From positions 310,001 to 374,000 of the forward strand of contig NZ_FUYN01000001.1 of the NCBI RefSeq assembly GCF_900168025.1: a stretch of 64,000 nucleotides of DNA, read 5' to 3'. Under the pieces are notes generated by a model. The model did not search any database, was not told the DNA's origin, and was given only the letters and a program-made list of their open reading frames with translations. This DNA is from Acetoanaerobium noterae (GTDB taxonomy: Bacteria; Bacillota; Clostridia; Peptostreptococcales; Filifactoraceae). A program made the position numbers and the translations under genes. Below are positions 9,607 to 19,080 of the stretch, in pieces (position 1 is the stretch's first letter; every line of letters starts with the position of its first letter).

Positions 9607-9622
9607 TTGTTCTTGGTGTCAA
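9594..9622 (-). promoter_or_regulatory. Promoter of ccpN-ppsR-ppdK
   Basis: TTGACA (9617-9622) and TACTAT (9594-9599) with a 17-base spacer. The transcript would start only about 14 bases before the annotated ATG, leaving no room for a ribosome site before it. Confidence 0.75.
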
Positions 9623-9780
9623 TATATTAAATGCTAGATTTTTGTCAAAAATTCCAGTTACTATTATTTACCCATAATTTTCTATACCTTATCTAAATAA
9701 TATAAATATCTTATAAAATAATAATTTCTTAAAATAATAAAATTCACTAATATAACAATTATTTTACTTTTTCTTGAAAT

Positions 9781-9820
9781 AAAAAAACACGACAGCCTCT
9801 GATAAGGTTGTCATGTTTTT
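9781..9820 (-). terminator. Intrinsic terminator after glyS
   Basis: AAACATGACAACCTTATC pairs imperfectly with GATAAGG..TGTCGTGTTT, followed on the minus strand by a run of T. It lies 21 bases after the glyS stop. Confidence 0.8.
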
Positions 9821-9841
9821 CTATATTATATATTGATTTTA

Positions 9842-11905
9842 TTATGCATTCACAATTTTAGATAAATCAGCAACAGATTCCATTGTAGTTCTTATATTTG
9901 AAAGCATAGCAAGTCTATTTGCTCTAATATCCATATTTTCGTCCATTATCATTACGCTGTCAAAGAATGCATCTACACTATCCTTAATAGAGATTAATAA
10001 CTCTAAAGCCTTAACATATTCTCTTCTTGCCAGCATAGCTTCAACCTCAGCTTTAATACTATTATATGCAGTATTTAGCTTTGCTTCACTATCATGAGCA
10101 AATAAAGCTTCATCTACCTTTCCAGCAATTGCTTCCTTGGAAATGTTTGATATACGGCTAAAAGTCTGAAGAGCCTCAGTTACGCTATTATTTTTAACCC
10201 AAGCATCTAAGTCCTTAGCTCTTATTAATAAATCAAATGGATTAGAATCCTCTATATTAATAATTGCATCAACTACATCGTAGCGTATACCCATATCAGT
10301 AAATAGATTCTTAAGTCTAAGCTCAAAGAATGACATAAGGTCAGATTTAACTGACTGCTTGTCCATATCTTCAAAATCAAAATTTTCTAGAGCTAAATCA
10401 AGTAGATCGAACAATCTCACATCTAGCTTCTTTTCCATCATAATATTAAGTATGCCAAGAGCCTGACGTCTAAGCGCATATGGATCCTGAGAACCTGTAG
10501 GCTGAATACCTATAGCAAAGAAGCCAGCTACTGAGTCCAATCTATCTGAAAGTGCCAGAATTATACCTTCATTTGTAGATGGAAGCTCATCTCCAGCAAA
10601 TCTAGGAAGATAATGCTCGTATATAGCCTCCGCTACTTCACTTGGCTCGTTTGAAAGATTCGCATAGTATCTTCCCATTATACCTTGTAGCTCTGTAAAT
10701 TCAAAAACCATAGCTGTTGTCAAATCTGCTTTTGAAAGGTAAGCCGCTCTATCTAGATTTGGCAAAGTTAAAGCTAGAGCTTTTGCAATTTTTTCTGATA
10801 GGTTTTGAATTCTCTTAGTTTTATCTAGTATAGTTCCTAGTTTTTGTTGGAACACTATAGTATCTAATCTTTCTACATAAGCCTCTAGAGGCTTTTTAGT
10901 ATCTTCATGATAGAAAAATAGTGCATCACTAAGTCTAGCATCCAGTACTTTTTCATTTCCTCTTTTAACATTGTCTATCGCATAGCTATCGCCATTTCTT
11001 ACAGTTATGAATTTATTTAGAAGCTTGCCATCTGCATCAAGTACAGGGAAATATCTCTGATGCTCTTTCATAGGAGTGATGATTGCTTCCTTTGGAAGCG
11101 ATAGATAGCTCTCGTCAAACTCTCCATAAAAAGCTGTAGGATACTCTACAATATAATTTACTTCCTCTAGTAAATCCTCATCCATCATAAGAGTTCCACC
11201 AAGAGAATCAGCTACAGCTTTACACTGCTCTAATATTAATGCTTTTCTTTGCTCATCATCTAGAATTACAAAGTTCTCTTTAAGCTTAGCTTCATATTCA
11301 TCAGGAGTATTAATTACTATTTCACTGCTGCCTAAGAATCTATGTCCTTTTGTAATATTGCCTGTTTTAATGCCTTCAATTTCAAAATCAATTACTTCTT
11401 CATCCATTAGGCATACGAAATATCTTATCGGTCTTACAAAACGGATATTTTTGCCACCCCATCTCATAGATTTAGGGAAGGTAGTTGATTTTATCATTCC
11501 TTCAAAAATATCTTTAAGCAGGCCTTTTACAGCTTGCCCTTCTTTTGTAAGCTTAATATGAGCGTATTCATCTTTGCCCACTGTTTTAAAGTATACTTCC
11601 TCTGGACTGATATCTTTGCCTTTTAGAAATCCAAGAAGAGCTTTGCTTGGGTTATTATTTTCATCAAAAGCAATTTTCTTAGCTGGACCTTTTAGTTCTT
11701 CTTCAACAGTAGCTTGATTTTCTGCCAGCTCATCTATAACTACCACAAATCTTCTAGGTGTGCATTTTAGTTCTATAGATTTATATTCAATATGAAGTTC
11801 TTTAAGTGTTTTTTCTAGATATCCCTTCATATCAGCTTTTGTTTTTGCAATAAATCTAGCTGGAATTTCCTCAGTTCCTATCTCAAATAATAGCTTTTTA
11901 TTCAT
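9842..11905 (-). CDS. glyS: Glycyl-tRNA synthetase beta subunit
   Basis: Beta subunit of the alpha2beta2 glycyl-tRNA synthetase, responsible for tRNA recognition. The N-terminus has the family signature [14 protein letters not shown], and the middle has [19 protein letters not shown], an HD-like motif of this family, followed by [17 protein letters not shown]. The C-terminal anticodon-binding region is present. I take the ATG at 11905, eight bases inside the end of glyQ, because AAAGGTGG lies about nine bases before it. Length 687 residues is normal. Confidence 0.96.
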   Translation of the reverse strand: MNKKLLFEIGTEEIPARFIAKTKADMKGYLEKTLKELHIEYKSIELKCTPRRFVVVIDELAENQATVEEELKGPAKKIAFDENNNPSKALLGFLKGKDISPEEVYFKTVGKDEYAHIKLTKEGQAVKGLLKDIFEGMIKSTTFPKSMRWGGKNIRFVRPIRYFVCLMDEEVIDFEIEGIKTGNITKGHRFLGSSEIVINTPDEYEAKLKENFVILDDEQRKALILEQCKAVADSLGGTLMMDEDLLEEVNYIVEYPTAFYGEFDESYLSLPKEAIITPMKEHQRYFPVLDADGKLLNKFITVRNGDSYAIDNVKRGNEKVLDARLSDALFFYHEDTKKPLEAYVERLDTIVFQQKLGTILDKTKRIQNLSEKIAKALALTLPNLDRAAYLSKADLTTAMVFEFTELQGIMGRYYANLSNEPSEVAEAIYEHYLPRFAGDELPSTNEGIILALSDRLDSVAGFFAIGIQPTGSQDPYALRRQALGILNIMMEKKLDVRLFDLLDLALENFDFEDMDKQSVKSDLMSFFELRLKNLFTDMGIRYDVVDAIINIEDSNPFDLLIRAKDLDAWVKNNSVTEALQTFSRISNISKEAIAGKVDEALFAHDSEAKLNTAYNSIKAEVEAMLARREYVKALELLISIKDSVDAFFDSVMIMDENMDIRANRLAMLSNIRTTMESVADLSKIVNA

Positions 11906-12782
11906 TGATATCACCACCTTTTAGTAATGGGAATCCCATTTCTTCACGTTGCTTTACATATGCTGAAGCAATTTTTCTAGCCATATTTCTAACTCTTCCT
12001 ATATAAAGAGCTCTTTGACTTACTCCGATAGCTCCTCTTGCATCTAATAAATTAAAGGCGTGAGATGATTTAAGTACGTAGTCATAGGCAGGCATTACAA
12101 GGCTCTCATCAATAAGTCTAGTAGCTTCTTTTTCATAGGTATTGAACATATTAAGAAGCATATCCTTATCAGATAGCTCAAAACTGTATACAGAATGCTC
12201 GTACTCAGCTTTTTTGAATACTTCTCCATATTTAATTTCATCAGTGAAATCTATATCATACACGTTGTTTTTCTCTTGCAGATATAGAGCTATTCTTTCC
12301 AATCCATAGGTAAGCTCAGCAGACTCAAGTTCACAGTCAATAGAACCTACTTGCTGAAAATAAGTAAATTGAGTAATTTCCATTCCATCAAGCCAAACTT
12401 CCCAGCCTAGCCCCCATGCTCCAAAGGTAGGGTTTTCCCAGTTGTCTTCCACAAATCTAATATCATGCTCTTTAGGATTAATTCCTATAGCTTCAAGTGA
12501 TTTAAGATAAATATCTTGAATATTATCTGGTGATGGCTTCATTATTACTTGGAATTGATGATGCTGATATAGTCTATTCGGATTTTCGCCATATCTTGCA
12601 TCTGCTGGTCTTCTTGACGGCTCTGTATAGCATACTTTCCAAGGCTCTGGCCCAAGTGCTCTTAAAAAGGTTGCTGGATTCATAGTTCCTGCACCTTTTT
12701 CGCTATCATACGCTTGCATTATGATACAGCCTTGGTTTGACCAATATTCTTGAAGTTTCAATATCATTTGCTGAAAATTCAT
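11898..12782 (-). CDS. glyQ: Glycyl-tRNA synthetase alpha subunit
   Basis: Catalytic subunit that forms glycyl-adenylate. Typical motifs: [17 protein letters not shown] at the N-terminus, [19 protein letters not shown] and [17 protein letters not shown]. Start chosen at MNFQQMI (ATG 12782), with GGGGG nine bases upstream; an earlier in-frame ATG lacks a site. Together with glyS it forms a two-gene operon driven by a promoter at 12827-12856. I find no T-box in front of it, unlike many Firmicute glyQS operons. Confidence 0.96.
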   Translation of the reverse strand: MNFQQMILKLQEYWSNQGCIIMQAYDSEKGAGTMNPATFLRALGPEPWKVCYTEPSRRPADARYGENPNRLYQHHQFQVIMKPSPDNIQDIYLKSLEAIGINPKEHDIRFVEDNWENPTFGAWGLGWEVWLDGMEITQFTYFQQVGSIDCELESAELTYGLERIALYLQEKNNVYDIDFTDEIKYGEVFKKAEYEHSVYSFELSDKDMLLNMFNTYEKEATRLIDESLVMPAYDYVLKSSHAFNLLDARGAIGVSQRALYIGRVRNMARKIASAYVKQREEMGFPLLKGGDINE

Positions 12783-12826
12783 TTTATATGCCCCCATTTG
12801 CATTAGTTTATAAGGTTAATATTATT

Positions 12827-12856
12827 AATATAGAACAAATCAGAGGCTCTAGTCAA
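12827..12856 (-). promoter_or_regulatory. Promoter of glyQS
   Basis: TTGACT (12851-12856), 18-base spacer, TATATT (12827-12832). The leader to glyQ is about 40 bases, too short for a T-box. Confidence 0.6.
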
Positions 12857-12867
12857 CCATTGCATGC

Positions 12868-12903
12868 AAAAAAGACCCTATCTCACTAGAATAAGGTCTT
12901 TTT
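12868..12903 (-). terminator. Intrinsic terminator after the DUF4342 gene
   Basis: AAAAAGACC...GGTCTTTTTT hairpin with a T-run on the minus strand, separating the recO-side operon from glyQS. Confidence 0.85.
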
Positions 12904-12924
12904 GCAAAGTATAAGATTATGAAA

Positions 12925-13431
12925 TTAAATTTCTTTATTTTCCTCTTCTTCTTTTATTACTTCTTCAGTCACATCAGCAGAATCTTTTTTACCCATTTTT
13001 TCATCTACCATTTTCTTTACTTCAGCAACTTTTTCTTCTGTCATTTTATTTACATCTATTTCTTCTCCGTCTTCCTTTACTATCTTAATAGTATATTTAG
13101 TTACAAAAGCTGCTCCTACTCCTATCATAGCAACAACCGGAGCCATAACAAGTCCAATAGCGCCTACAGTAACTGGAAGATTAAGTAAAACCTCTCCGTC
13201 TTTTTCCACTAGAACTCTTGTTACATTGCCTTTTTTAAGAAGGTCTTTTAGTGTGTCTGTAACTTCACTGCTTTTGATGTTGATATTTTCCATAAAACTG
13301 TGTTGGCTTTTTTCTAAATAGATGATAGCATCTATAACATCGCCTTCACAAGCATTAAGCGCATCTCTTGCCTGCTCATATGTCACACCTGTTCTGTCTA
13401 CAACTTGATCAATTTTTTCTAATGTTACCAT
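12925..13431 (-). CDS. UBA-like and DUF4342 domain protein
   Basis: The first 45 residues (TGVTYEQARDALNACEGDVI) resemble the UBA/TS-N fold found in EF-Ts. The middle (about 58-120) matches DUF4342: FLxxD-like GEVLLNLPVTVG followed by a glycine- and alanine-rich hydrophobic stretch, VMAPVVAMIGVGAAFV, that may lie in or on the membrane. The tail is a lysine/glutamate-rich charged region. Function is unknown. It lies 12 bases after recO in the same direction and is the last gene of that operon. Confidence 0.75.
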   Translation of the reverse strand: MVTLEKIDQVVDRTGVTYEQARDALNACEGDVIDAIIYLEKSQHSFMENINIKSSEVTDTLKDLLKKGNVTRVLVEKDGEVLLNLPVTVGAIGLVMAPVVAMIGVGAAFVTKYTIKIVKEDGEEIDVNKMTEEKVAEVKKMVDEKMGKKDSADVTEEVIKEEEENKEI

Positions 13432-13443
13432 TTTAAAACCTCC

Positions 13444-14190
13444 TTAATAATTATCAATAAAATTTATAGATTTTAAATTTAATGTCCCTAGATATTCTTC
13501 AATATAATGATGTAGCAGTCGTTTTAGTTCAGCGAGTATGATTTTTGACACCTTTGCATTTACAGCTAAGCTCATGTCATTAGAATATACATACTCTACA
13601 AATCTGATGGTTGTCTTATCAAACTCCATCAAAGGCTTTACTTTACTACTGCAATCCTTACAGATAATTCCACCTTCAATTATACTGAAATATCTAGAAC
13701 GCTCTAACTGTATGATACCACAATTTGCACACTTTAAAACTTCAGGTTTAAAACCTGAGCACTCTAAAATCTTTAATTCATAAATGATTCGCATAAGCTC
13801 TAGCTTTTGAGTATCTAGCTCCAGCAGTATATCTAGTGTATCTTTTAATAAATTAAATAATTTTATATTGGTTTGGTGTTCTATCATAAGTTTTTCAGAT
13901 AGTTCCATAAAATAAGAGGCATAAAAAAATTTATCTAAGTCAGTAGAAATTTTATAATAGTTTTTTATAAGTTCTACCCTTTGAAGTCTATATGAACCAG
14001 ATTGGTGAGTTAACACAAAATTTGAATATGCAAATATCTGAGAAGCTGACATAAGAGGGCTTTTCACTCTTTTCGAAGCTTTCGTAAACACTGTAATTTT
14101 GCCTAGCTTCTGGCTCACTATAGTGAGTATTGTATCTGCCTCGCCATATTTAACCGTTTTTACTACTATACCTTCTGTTTCTATTTGCAT
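13444..14190 (-). CDS. recO: DNA repair protein RecO
   Basis: Mediator that helps RecA load on SSB-coated DNA. It has an N-terminal OB fold (EGIVVKTVKYGEADTILTI) and a central helical domain with a four-cysteine zinc site, CANCG and CKDC, at about residues 151-180. At 248 residues it is typical. It follows era by eight bases, the usual Firmicute order. Confidence 0.95.
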   Translation of the reverse strand: MQIETEGIVVKTVKYGEADTILTIVSQKLGKITVFTKASKRVKSPLMSASQIFAYSNFVLTHQSGSYRLQRVELIKNYYKISTDLDKFFYASYFMELSEKLMIEHQTNIKLFNLLKDTLDILLELDTQKLELMRIIYELKILECSGFKPEVLKCANCGIIQLERSRYFSIIEGGIICKDCSSKVKPLMEFDKTTIRFVEYVYSNDMSLAVNAKVSKIILAELKRLLHHYIEEYLGTLNLKSINFIDNY

Positions 14191-14198
14191 GATTTTTC

Positions 14199-15116
14199 CT
14201 ACTTATCTTCGTATCCAAATGAGCGAATATAGTTTTCTCTATCTCTCCAGTTTTCTTTAACTTTAACCCAAAGCTCTAAAAATATTTTACTCCCAAGAAT
14301 CATCTCTAATTCTTCTCTTGCAGCCTTGCCTATTCCTTTAATTTTTCTTCCCTGACTTCCAATTATTATTTTCTTATGAGATTCTCTTTCGCAATAAATC
14401 ACAGCAGAAATATCAATTATATCCTTATCCTTACGCTTTTTCATCGCTTCTATATCAACTGCTATTCCATGAGGAATTTCTTGATCAGTATACATAAGCA
14501 GCTTTTCTCTTATTATTTCTGAAACTAGAACCTTCTCAGGCTGGTCAGTAATCATATCTACTGGAAAATAAAGAGGTCCAGCTTCCATATACTTTGCAAG
14601 CACTTTTATTAAGGTGTCGTTATTAGTTCCCTTAAGAGCAGATACTGGTACTATCTCATCAAATATGCCTATTTTTGAATACATGTTGATAAGGACCATC
14701 AGTTCTTCCTTTGAAAGCTTATCTATTTTATTTATAGCTAGTATTTTTTTTGATTTGTTTGTTTTTAAGGTTTCAATTATATCTGAATCTTTTTTGCCTA
14801 TAGATTTTGAATCATCCACCACAAATAATATTACATCAGTATCTCTCATAGATGAATGTGAGACCTTGAGCATATAATCGCCTAGTCTGTTTTGGGGCTT
14901 TTGGATTCCTGGTGTATCCATAAATACTATCTGCATTTCATCATCGTTATAAATAGCCCTGATTTGATTTCTAGTAGTTTGAGGTTTATCGCTCATGATA
15001 GCAATTTTTTCTCCGACTAGAGAGTTCATCAATGTAGATTTCCCTACATTAGGCCTTCCTATAATACTTACAAATCCAGATTTAAAATTCTTTTTACTTG
15101 AGTTATTTTTCATCAT
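14199..15116 (-). CDS. era: GTPase Era
   Basis: Ribosome-assembly GTPase that binds the 3' end of 16S rRNA. The G1 motif GRPNVGKST (about 20-28), G3 DTPGI and G4 NKID are visible, and the C-terminal KH domain includes IIGSQGRKIKGIGKAAREEL. At 305 residues it is full length. There are two adjacent ATG codons at the start (MMKNN) after AAAGGATGGT. It lies between cdd and recO with gaps near ten bases. Confidence 0.96.
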   Translation of the reverse strand: MMKNNSSKKNFKSGFVSIIGRPNVGKSTLMNSLVGEKIAIMSDKPQTTRNQIRAIYNDDEMQIVFMDTPGIQKPQNRLGDYMLKVSHSSMRDTDVILFVVDDSKSIGKKDSDIIETLKTNKSKKILAINKIDKLSKEELMVLINMYSKIGIFDEIVPVSALKGTNNDTLIKVLAKYMEAGPLYFPVDMITDQPEKVLVSEIIREKLLMYTDQEIPHGIAVDIEAMKKRKDKDIIDISAVIYCERESHKKIIIGSQGRKIKGIGKAAREELEMILGSKIFLELWVKVKENWRDRENYIRSFGYEDK

Positions 15117-15127
15117 ACCATCCTTTT

Positions 15128-15520
15128 TTATAAATCATCACTTGTAAATGAATGCGGTAGCAAATCATCTATAGTGTATTCTTTTATTATATTTTTACTT
15201 GTGCTTCCTAGTATTATTTTTAAATCCTTGCTAAACTCCACTATAACCTGTCTGCAAATACCACAAGGAAAAGTTTCATCATCATTTGAAGAAGCCACTG
15301 CTATTTTTTCAAACTCAGTTTCCCCTTCAGATATAGCTTTAAATATAGCAGTTCTTTCAGCACAATTTGTTGCTCCAAAAGATGCTACCTCAACATTACA
15401 GCCAGTATAGACCTTGCCACTTTTTGTAAGAAGAGCTGCCCCTACCTTGAATTTTGAATATGGAACATAGGCATTTTCTTTTGCCTGCTCTGCAAGTTCA
15501 AGTAATTTAAAATTATCCAT
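15128..15520 (-). CDS. cdd: Cytidine deaminase
   Basis: Tetrameric zinc enzyme deaminating cytidine and deoxycytidine. The active-site motif ATNCAERTA (Cys ligand and catalytic Glu) and PCGICRQV (two Cys ligands) are intact, giving the three-cysteine form common in Firmicutes. It has 130 residues and sits upstream of era, a standard position. Confidence 0.95.
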   Translation of the reverse strand: MDNFKLLELAEQAKENAYVPYSKFKVGAALLTKSGKVYTGCNVEVASFGATNCAERTAIFKAISEGETEFEKIAVASSNDDETFPCGICRQVIVEFSKDLKIILGSTSKNIIKEYTIDDLLPHSFTSDDL

Positions 15521-15548
15521 ATTTATATCATCTCCTAGTTACTTTTGA

Positions 15549-16250
15549 TTAAAAAACTACCTTAAACAATAGTGTTATAACAAGGATTCCTAAAATTCCT
15601 CCATAAATCACTTCTCTTAAGGTGTGAATTCTCCCTTCTATTCTGCTCTGAGCTACTAATAAAGCTAGCATAAACGAAAGAGTTGCTACTAACGCATTTT
15701 CAGAAATATATCCTATTGATGTGGCTAGTGCAAAAGATAATGCTGCATGACCACTTACTACTCCACCTTGTACATGGCTTCCCTTAGGTGAAAGTGTTTT
15801 TCCTGCCACGACAAAAAGCAGAGTAATAATTATACCTATAATAGTCACATGGACATCTTGATTTTTTATCTTGATTAATAAAGATAAGGTAGAGGGATTT
15901 AATCTGTCAAAGAATACTAAATACGCTACCATAATAGAGTTAAGTGCAGAAACAAGTACAGCTCCAGCGGCTACATCCTTTGCTATTTTAGCAAGGGGAC
16001 TGTATTCTGTCGTTACTAAATCCACAGTTTTTTCTATGGCAGTGTTGAACATTTCGGACAAGATGACAAGTGAAATAGAAAAAAACACTGCTATAATTTC
16101 TATTCGGCTCAAGTTCAAAAAAAGCGTAAGAAATAACACCAATATTGCTATTGCATAGTGAATCTTCATATTTCTTTGGCTTTTTAGAGTATATATTATA
16201 CCATCAATAGCATAGTTAAATGTTTTTATGAGGTTTGTGTTTTTTTCCAA
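15549..16250 (-). CDS. dgkA: Undecaprenol/diacylglycerol kinase fused to PAP2 phosphatase
   Basis: Residues 1-125 are a DgkA-type lipid kinase (the EMFNTAIEKTVDL segment and KIAKDVAAGAVLVSAL are typical), with three membrane helices. Residues 130-233 are a PAP2-type membrane phosphatase: KGSHVQGGVVSGHAALSF contains the SGH core and SRIEGRIHTLREVIYG the terminal histidine motif. Such a fusion would put a lipid kinase and a lipid phosphatase on one chain; in Gram-positive bacteria DgkA acts mainly on undecaprenol. Located between ybeY and cdd. Confidence 0.9.
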   Translation of the reverse strand: MEKNTNLIKTFNYAIDGIIYTLKSQRNMKIHYAIAILVLFLTLFLNLSRIEIIAVFFSISLVILSEMFNTAIEKTVDLVTTEYSPLAKIAKDVAAGAVLVSALNSIMVAYLVFFDRLNPSTLSLLIKIKNQDVHVTIIGIIITLLFVVAGKTLSPKGSHVQGGVVSGHAALSFALATSIGYISENALVATLSFMLALLVAQSRIEGRIHTLREVIYGGILGILVITLLFKVVF

Positions 16251-16265
16251 GACATCTCCTCCTTA

Positions 16266-16739
16266 CTATCTATTAATGCCCAGAGCTTCTAGTACCTTAT
16301 TTTGTTTTTCCATCATCAAGCTTTCTTCTTGTTTGGTCATATGGTCATAGCCTAAAAGATGAAACATGGAATGACAAACCAAAAATGCCATTTCCCTTTC
16401 AAATGAATGTCCATATTCCTCTGCTTGTGAAAATGCTCTTTCTACTGATACCACAATATCCCCTAGTGCAACAGGAAAATTAGAAATGCTTGTGTTAATG
16501 TCAGAAAGCTCTTGCTTTTCATACATTGGAAATGAAAGCACATCTGTGGCTTTATCCATATTTCTATGTTTGCTATTTATCTCTTTAATAAGCTCATCAG
16601 TAGTGAAGGTAAGCGAAATCTCTACTTCCTTGGTAAATCCCTCAAGCTCTAGAGATTTTAGCATAACGCTCTCGAGCATTTTTATTAAATCATTTGCTGG
16701 AATATAATTTGAATCATTTTCAAATAAAAGCTGAAGCAT
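16266..16739 (-). CDS. ybeY: Endoribonuclease YbeY
   Basis: Metal-dependent RNase of 16S rRNA maturation and ribosome quality control. The zinc motif HSMFHLLGYDH (HxxxHxxGxxH) sits near residue 125. At 157 residues it is normal. Its ATG starts directly after the phoH stop with no gap, and phoH-ybeY is a conserved pair. Confidence 0.95.
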   Translation of the reverse strand: MLQLLFENDSNYIPANDLIKMLESVMLKSLELEGFTKEVEISLTFTTDELIKEINSKHRNMDKATDVLSFPMYEKQELSDINTSISNFPVALGDIVVSVERAFSQAEEYGHSFEREMAFLVCHSMFHLLGYDHMTKQEESLMMEKQNKVLEALGINR

Positions 16740-17765
16740 TTACTGTCCCCCTCGCTTATTTTTGAAAGTATTTGATTTGTTTGCTTGTTTTTCTTGCTCT
16801 TTAAAGGCCACCTTTTTTTCATACTTTTCATAAGCTTTGATGATTCTTTGTACTAATTCATGTCTTACAACGTCTTTTTCATTAAGCGCTGAAATGCCTA
16901 TTCCTTTTACATCTTTTAGCACCTCTGTTGCATGAATTAAACCACTTTTCTTTACACCCGGCAAATCTATTTGGGTAATATCTCCTGTAACAACAGCTTT
17001 AGAGCCAAAGCCAAGTCTTGTAAGGAACATCTTCATCTGCTCCTGAGTTGTATTTTGCGCCTCATCTAAAATTATAAAAGAGTTGTCTAAGGTTCTTCCT
17101 CTCATATAGGCAAGTGGAGCAACCTCAATCATACCTCTTTCCATGTATTTTGCAAATTTGTCAGCTCCCATTATATCAAAAAGAGCATCGTACAAAGGTC
17201 TAAGGTATGGATCTACCTTGTCCTTTAAATCTCCTGGTAAAAAGCCTAAGCTCTCTCCTGCTTCTACTGCTGGCCTTGTAAGTATTATTCTGCTTATTTC
17301 TTCTCTTTTAAAAGCCATTACTGCCATAGCCACAGCTAGATATGTTTTTCCAGTCCCAGCTGGTCCAATACATACTGTAATATCATTATTTCTTATATTA
17401 GAGATATATTCCTTTTGACCTAAAGTTTTAGGTTTTATAGGATTTCCTTTTGCAGAAAGCACTATTACATCATCGGACAAATCCGATAGCTTTTCTTCAG
17501 ATTTAGTGGACACCAAATCCATAGAATAATATATAGTTTGAGGACTAAGTTTTTCACCTTTTTGAACTAACTTAAACAAATCATGCATCAATCTTTCTGC
17601 ATTTTCAACTTGAGTTTTATCACCTATAAGAACAACATTGCCATCTCTAAGCACAACATGAATGCCAAATTGCTCTTCTATCATCTTTATATTTTTATCA
17701 AAATTTCCGAATAGCTCTCTTTGAAAAGCTTCATCGTGAAGTTCGAGTTTTTTTTGTTCCAACAA
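16740..17765 (-). CDS. phoH: PhoH family ATPase
   Basis: P-loop ATPase, probably an RNA-linked helicase-like protein of ribosome or RNA quality control. The N-terminal KH-like region (about 1-75) is followed by Walker A GPAGTGKTYLAVA (about 134-146) and Walker B FIILDEAQNTT. At 341 residues it is the YlaK/PhoH type. The start is TTG with GGAGG eight bases upstream; no ATG fits. First gene of the run to recO. Confidence 0.93.
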   Translation of the reverse strand: MLEQKKLELHDEAFQRELFGNFDKNIKMIEEQFGIHVVLRDGNVVLIGDKTQVENAERLMHDLFKLVQKGEKLSPQTIYYSMDLVSTKSEEKLSDLSDDVIVLSAKGNPIKPKTLGQKEYISNIRNNDITVCIGPAGTGKTYLAVAMAVMAFKREEISRIILTRPAVEAGESLGFLPGDLKDKVDPYLRPLYDALFDIMGADKFAKYMERGMIEVAPLAYMRGRTLDNSFIILDEAQNTTQEQMKMFLTRLGFGSKAVVTGDITQIDLPGVKKSGLIHATEVLKDVKGIGISALNEKDVVRHELVQRIIKAYEKYEKKVAFKEQEKQANKSNTFKNKRGGQ

Positions 17766-18071
17766 ACAATTTTCCTCCTTGGTAAGTTGTATTATATTAG
17801 CAAAACAATCAATTTTACAATTTTAGCCTATTTTTTATTATACCATTTTAAAGAACTTATTAACATAGCTAAGCAGTGCAAAGTATTTATTTACTTAAGC
17901 TTTACACTTGCCTTTTTATTTTTTTAATACCCTAGAATTCTTTCTTAATGTTTAGAAGTCTTTTTCATAGGGTAGGAATATACACGAATGCAGTAAGCTT
18001 ATGTATCCTTAAAGGAAAACCCAAAGCTTTACTTACTGTTAATCACAATTTTAAATTTAGGGGGTAATATA
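17766..18071. other. Divergent intergenic region phoH / superoxide reductase
   Basis: 306 bases. The left part holds the phoH promoter (TTGTAA, 18-base spacer, TATAAT on the minus strand). The right part would be the leader of the superoxide reductase gene; it can form a long stem from TACCCTA (17928-17934) to TAGGGTA (17968-17974) and another from CAGTAAG (17991-17997) to CTTACTG (18032-18038), the latter enclosing TCCTTAAAGGA. I do not recognise it as a known riboswitch. Confidence 0.4.
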
Positions 18072-18446
18072 ATGTCTATATTAGCAAACTACTTACAAAC
18101 TGGTGATTGGAAAGGCGAAAAACACGTTCCTGTTATTCATGCACCAGAATCTATTTCAGCAAATGTTTTGACTGAAATTAAATTATCAATCGGGGATGCA
18201 ATAGCACATCCAAACACTTTAGAGCATCATATTTCATGGTTTAAGCTTTTCTTCCTAGCCGAAGGAGCTAAATTCCCAGTTGAGCTTGGAACTTACAATT
18301 TTATGGCTCATGGAGAAGGCGAAATGTTTACTGAGCCAGTAGCTATTGCAAAGGTTAAGCTTCCTTCTTCTGGAAAGCTAATAGCTATTAGCTACTGCAA
18401 TATCCACGGATTATGGGAAAATTCAGCTGATGTAACTGTAATATAA
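18072..18446 (+). CDS. Superoxide reductase (neelaredoxin type)
   Basis: Reduces superoxide to hydrogen peroxide without making oxygen, a typical defence of anaerobes. It is a class II enzyme lacking the N-terminal desulforedoxin domain: 124 residues, one iron site. Ligands are all present: Glu16 and His18 in GEKHVP with catalytic Lys17, His46, His52, Cys109 and His112 (CNIHGLW). GGGGG lies about six bases before ATG. Monocistronic, ended by the palindrome at 18527-18554. No rubredoxin or rubrerythrin gene is next to it. Confidence 0.95.
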   Translation: MSILANYLQTGDWKGEKHVPVIHAPESISANVLTEIKLSIGDAIAHPNTLEHHISWFKLFFLAEGAKFPVELGTYNFMAHGEGEMFTEPVAIAKVKLPSSGKLIAISYCNIHGLWENSADVTVI

Positions 18447-18526
18447 TCTAGCTAAATTTATATTTATATAGAAATTTACAGCTTCGATAAATGCATGAAT
18501 TAAGTAAGTTTTATTTTAATTTTAAC

Positions 18527-18554
18527 AAAAAGCAGGATTATAATCCTGCTTTTT
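18527..18554 (+). terminator. Perfect palindromic terminator
   Basis: AAAAAGCAGGATTA followed at once by its exact reverse complement, giving a 28-base palindrome with T5. It ends the superoxide reductase transcript. Confidence 0.85.
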
Positions 18555-18614
18555 GTGTTTTTTAGAGTTAATTTATGCTATAATTATACTATCATTAATT
18601 ATAGGAGTGTGTTT

Positions 18615-19049
18615 ATGTCAAATAATTTAGAAGTTGGTATGATAGTTGAAGGTAAAGTGGTTCAATTAAAACCATTTGGAGCTTTTATTTCTCTTGCAGA
18701 CAATAAAAGAGGTCTAGTACATATTTCTCAGATTTCTCATGACTACATCAAAGAAGTAAGTGATGCTTTATCTGAAGGAGACACTGTCAAAGTTAAAATC
18801 ATATCGATTGAGCCTGATTCTGGCAAGATTTCTCTATCTATTAAAGATGCAAATCCAAAACCAGTAGCAGATAAAGAGCCAAGATTTTCTAGAGATAACA
18901 GAGAAAAATCCGATCGTTTCGAAAGAAATGATAAGCCTTCATTCAAAAAAGAGCCAGAAAAATCATTAAACCTTGAAGATATGCTTAAAGAATGGACTAA
19001 ACAGTCTAACGACAGACAAACAGATATAAATAGAAGATTAAAGAGATAA
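18615..19049 (+). CDS. S1-domain RNA-binding protein (GSP13/CvfD-like)
   Basis: Residues 1-75 are one S1/OB domain (VGMIVEGKVVQLKPFGAFIS and RGLVHISQISHDYIKEV). The tail is hydrophilic and rich in Lys, Arg, Asp and Glu. This is the layout of Bacillus YugI/GSP13, a ribosome-associated general stress protein. The ATG at 18615 follows GGAGTG by five to six bases; an earlier in-frame ATG has no site. Function in this organism is inferred from family only. Confidence 0.88.
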   Translation: MSNNLEVGMIVEGKVVQLKPFGAFISLADNKRGLVHISQISHDYIKEVSDALSEGDTVKVKIISIEPDSGKISLSIKDANPKPVADKEPRFSRDNREKSDRFERNDKPSFKKEPEKSLNLEDMLKEWTKQSNDRQTDINRRLKR

Positions 19050-19054
19050 AAAAC

Positions 19055-19080
19055 AAAGGAATCTAATTTAGATTCCTTTT
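19055..19080. terminator. Shared bidirectional terminator
   Basis: Perfect inverted repeat AAAGGAATCTAA / TTAGATTCCTTT between the convergent S1 gene and MBL gene; it overlaps the last bases of the MBL gene. Confidence 0.8.

Noticed and set aside
12783-12866. T-box for glyQS
   Set aside because: The leader from the promoter to glyQ is only about 40 bases and has no T-box sequence.
12919-13188. Phe/Tyr/Ser-rich plus-strand open frame
   Set aside because: It is the antisense shadow of the acidic DUF4342 tail; no ribosome site and implausible composition.
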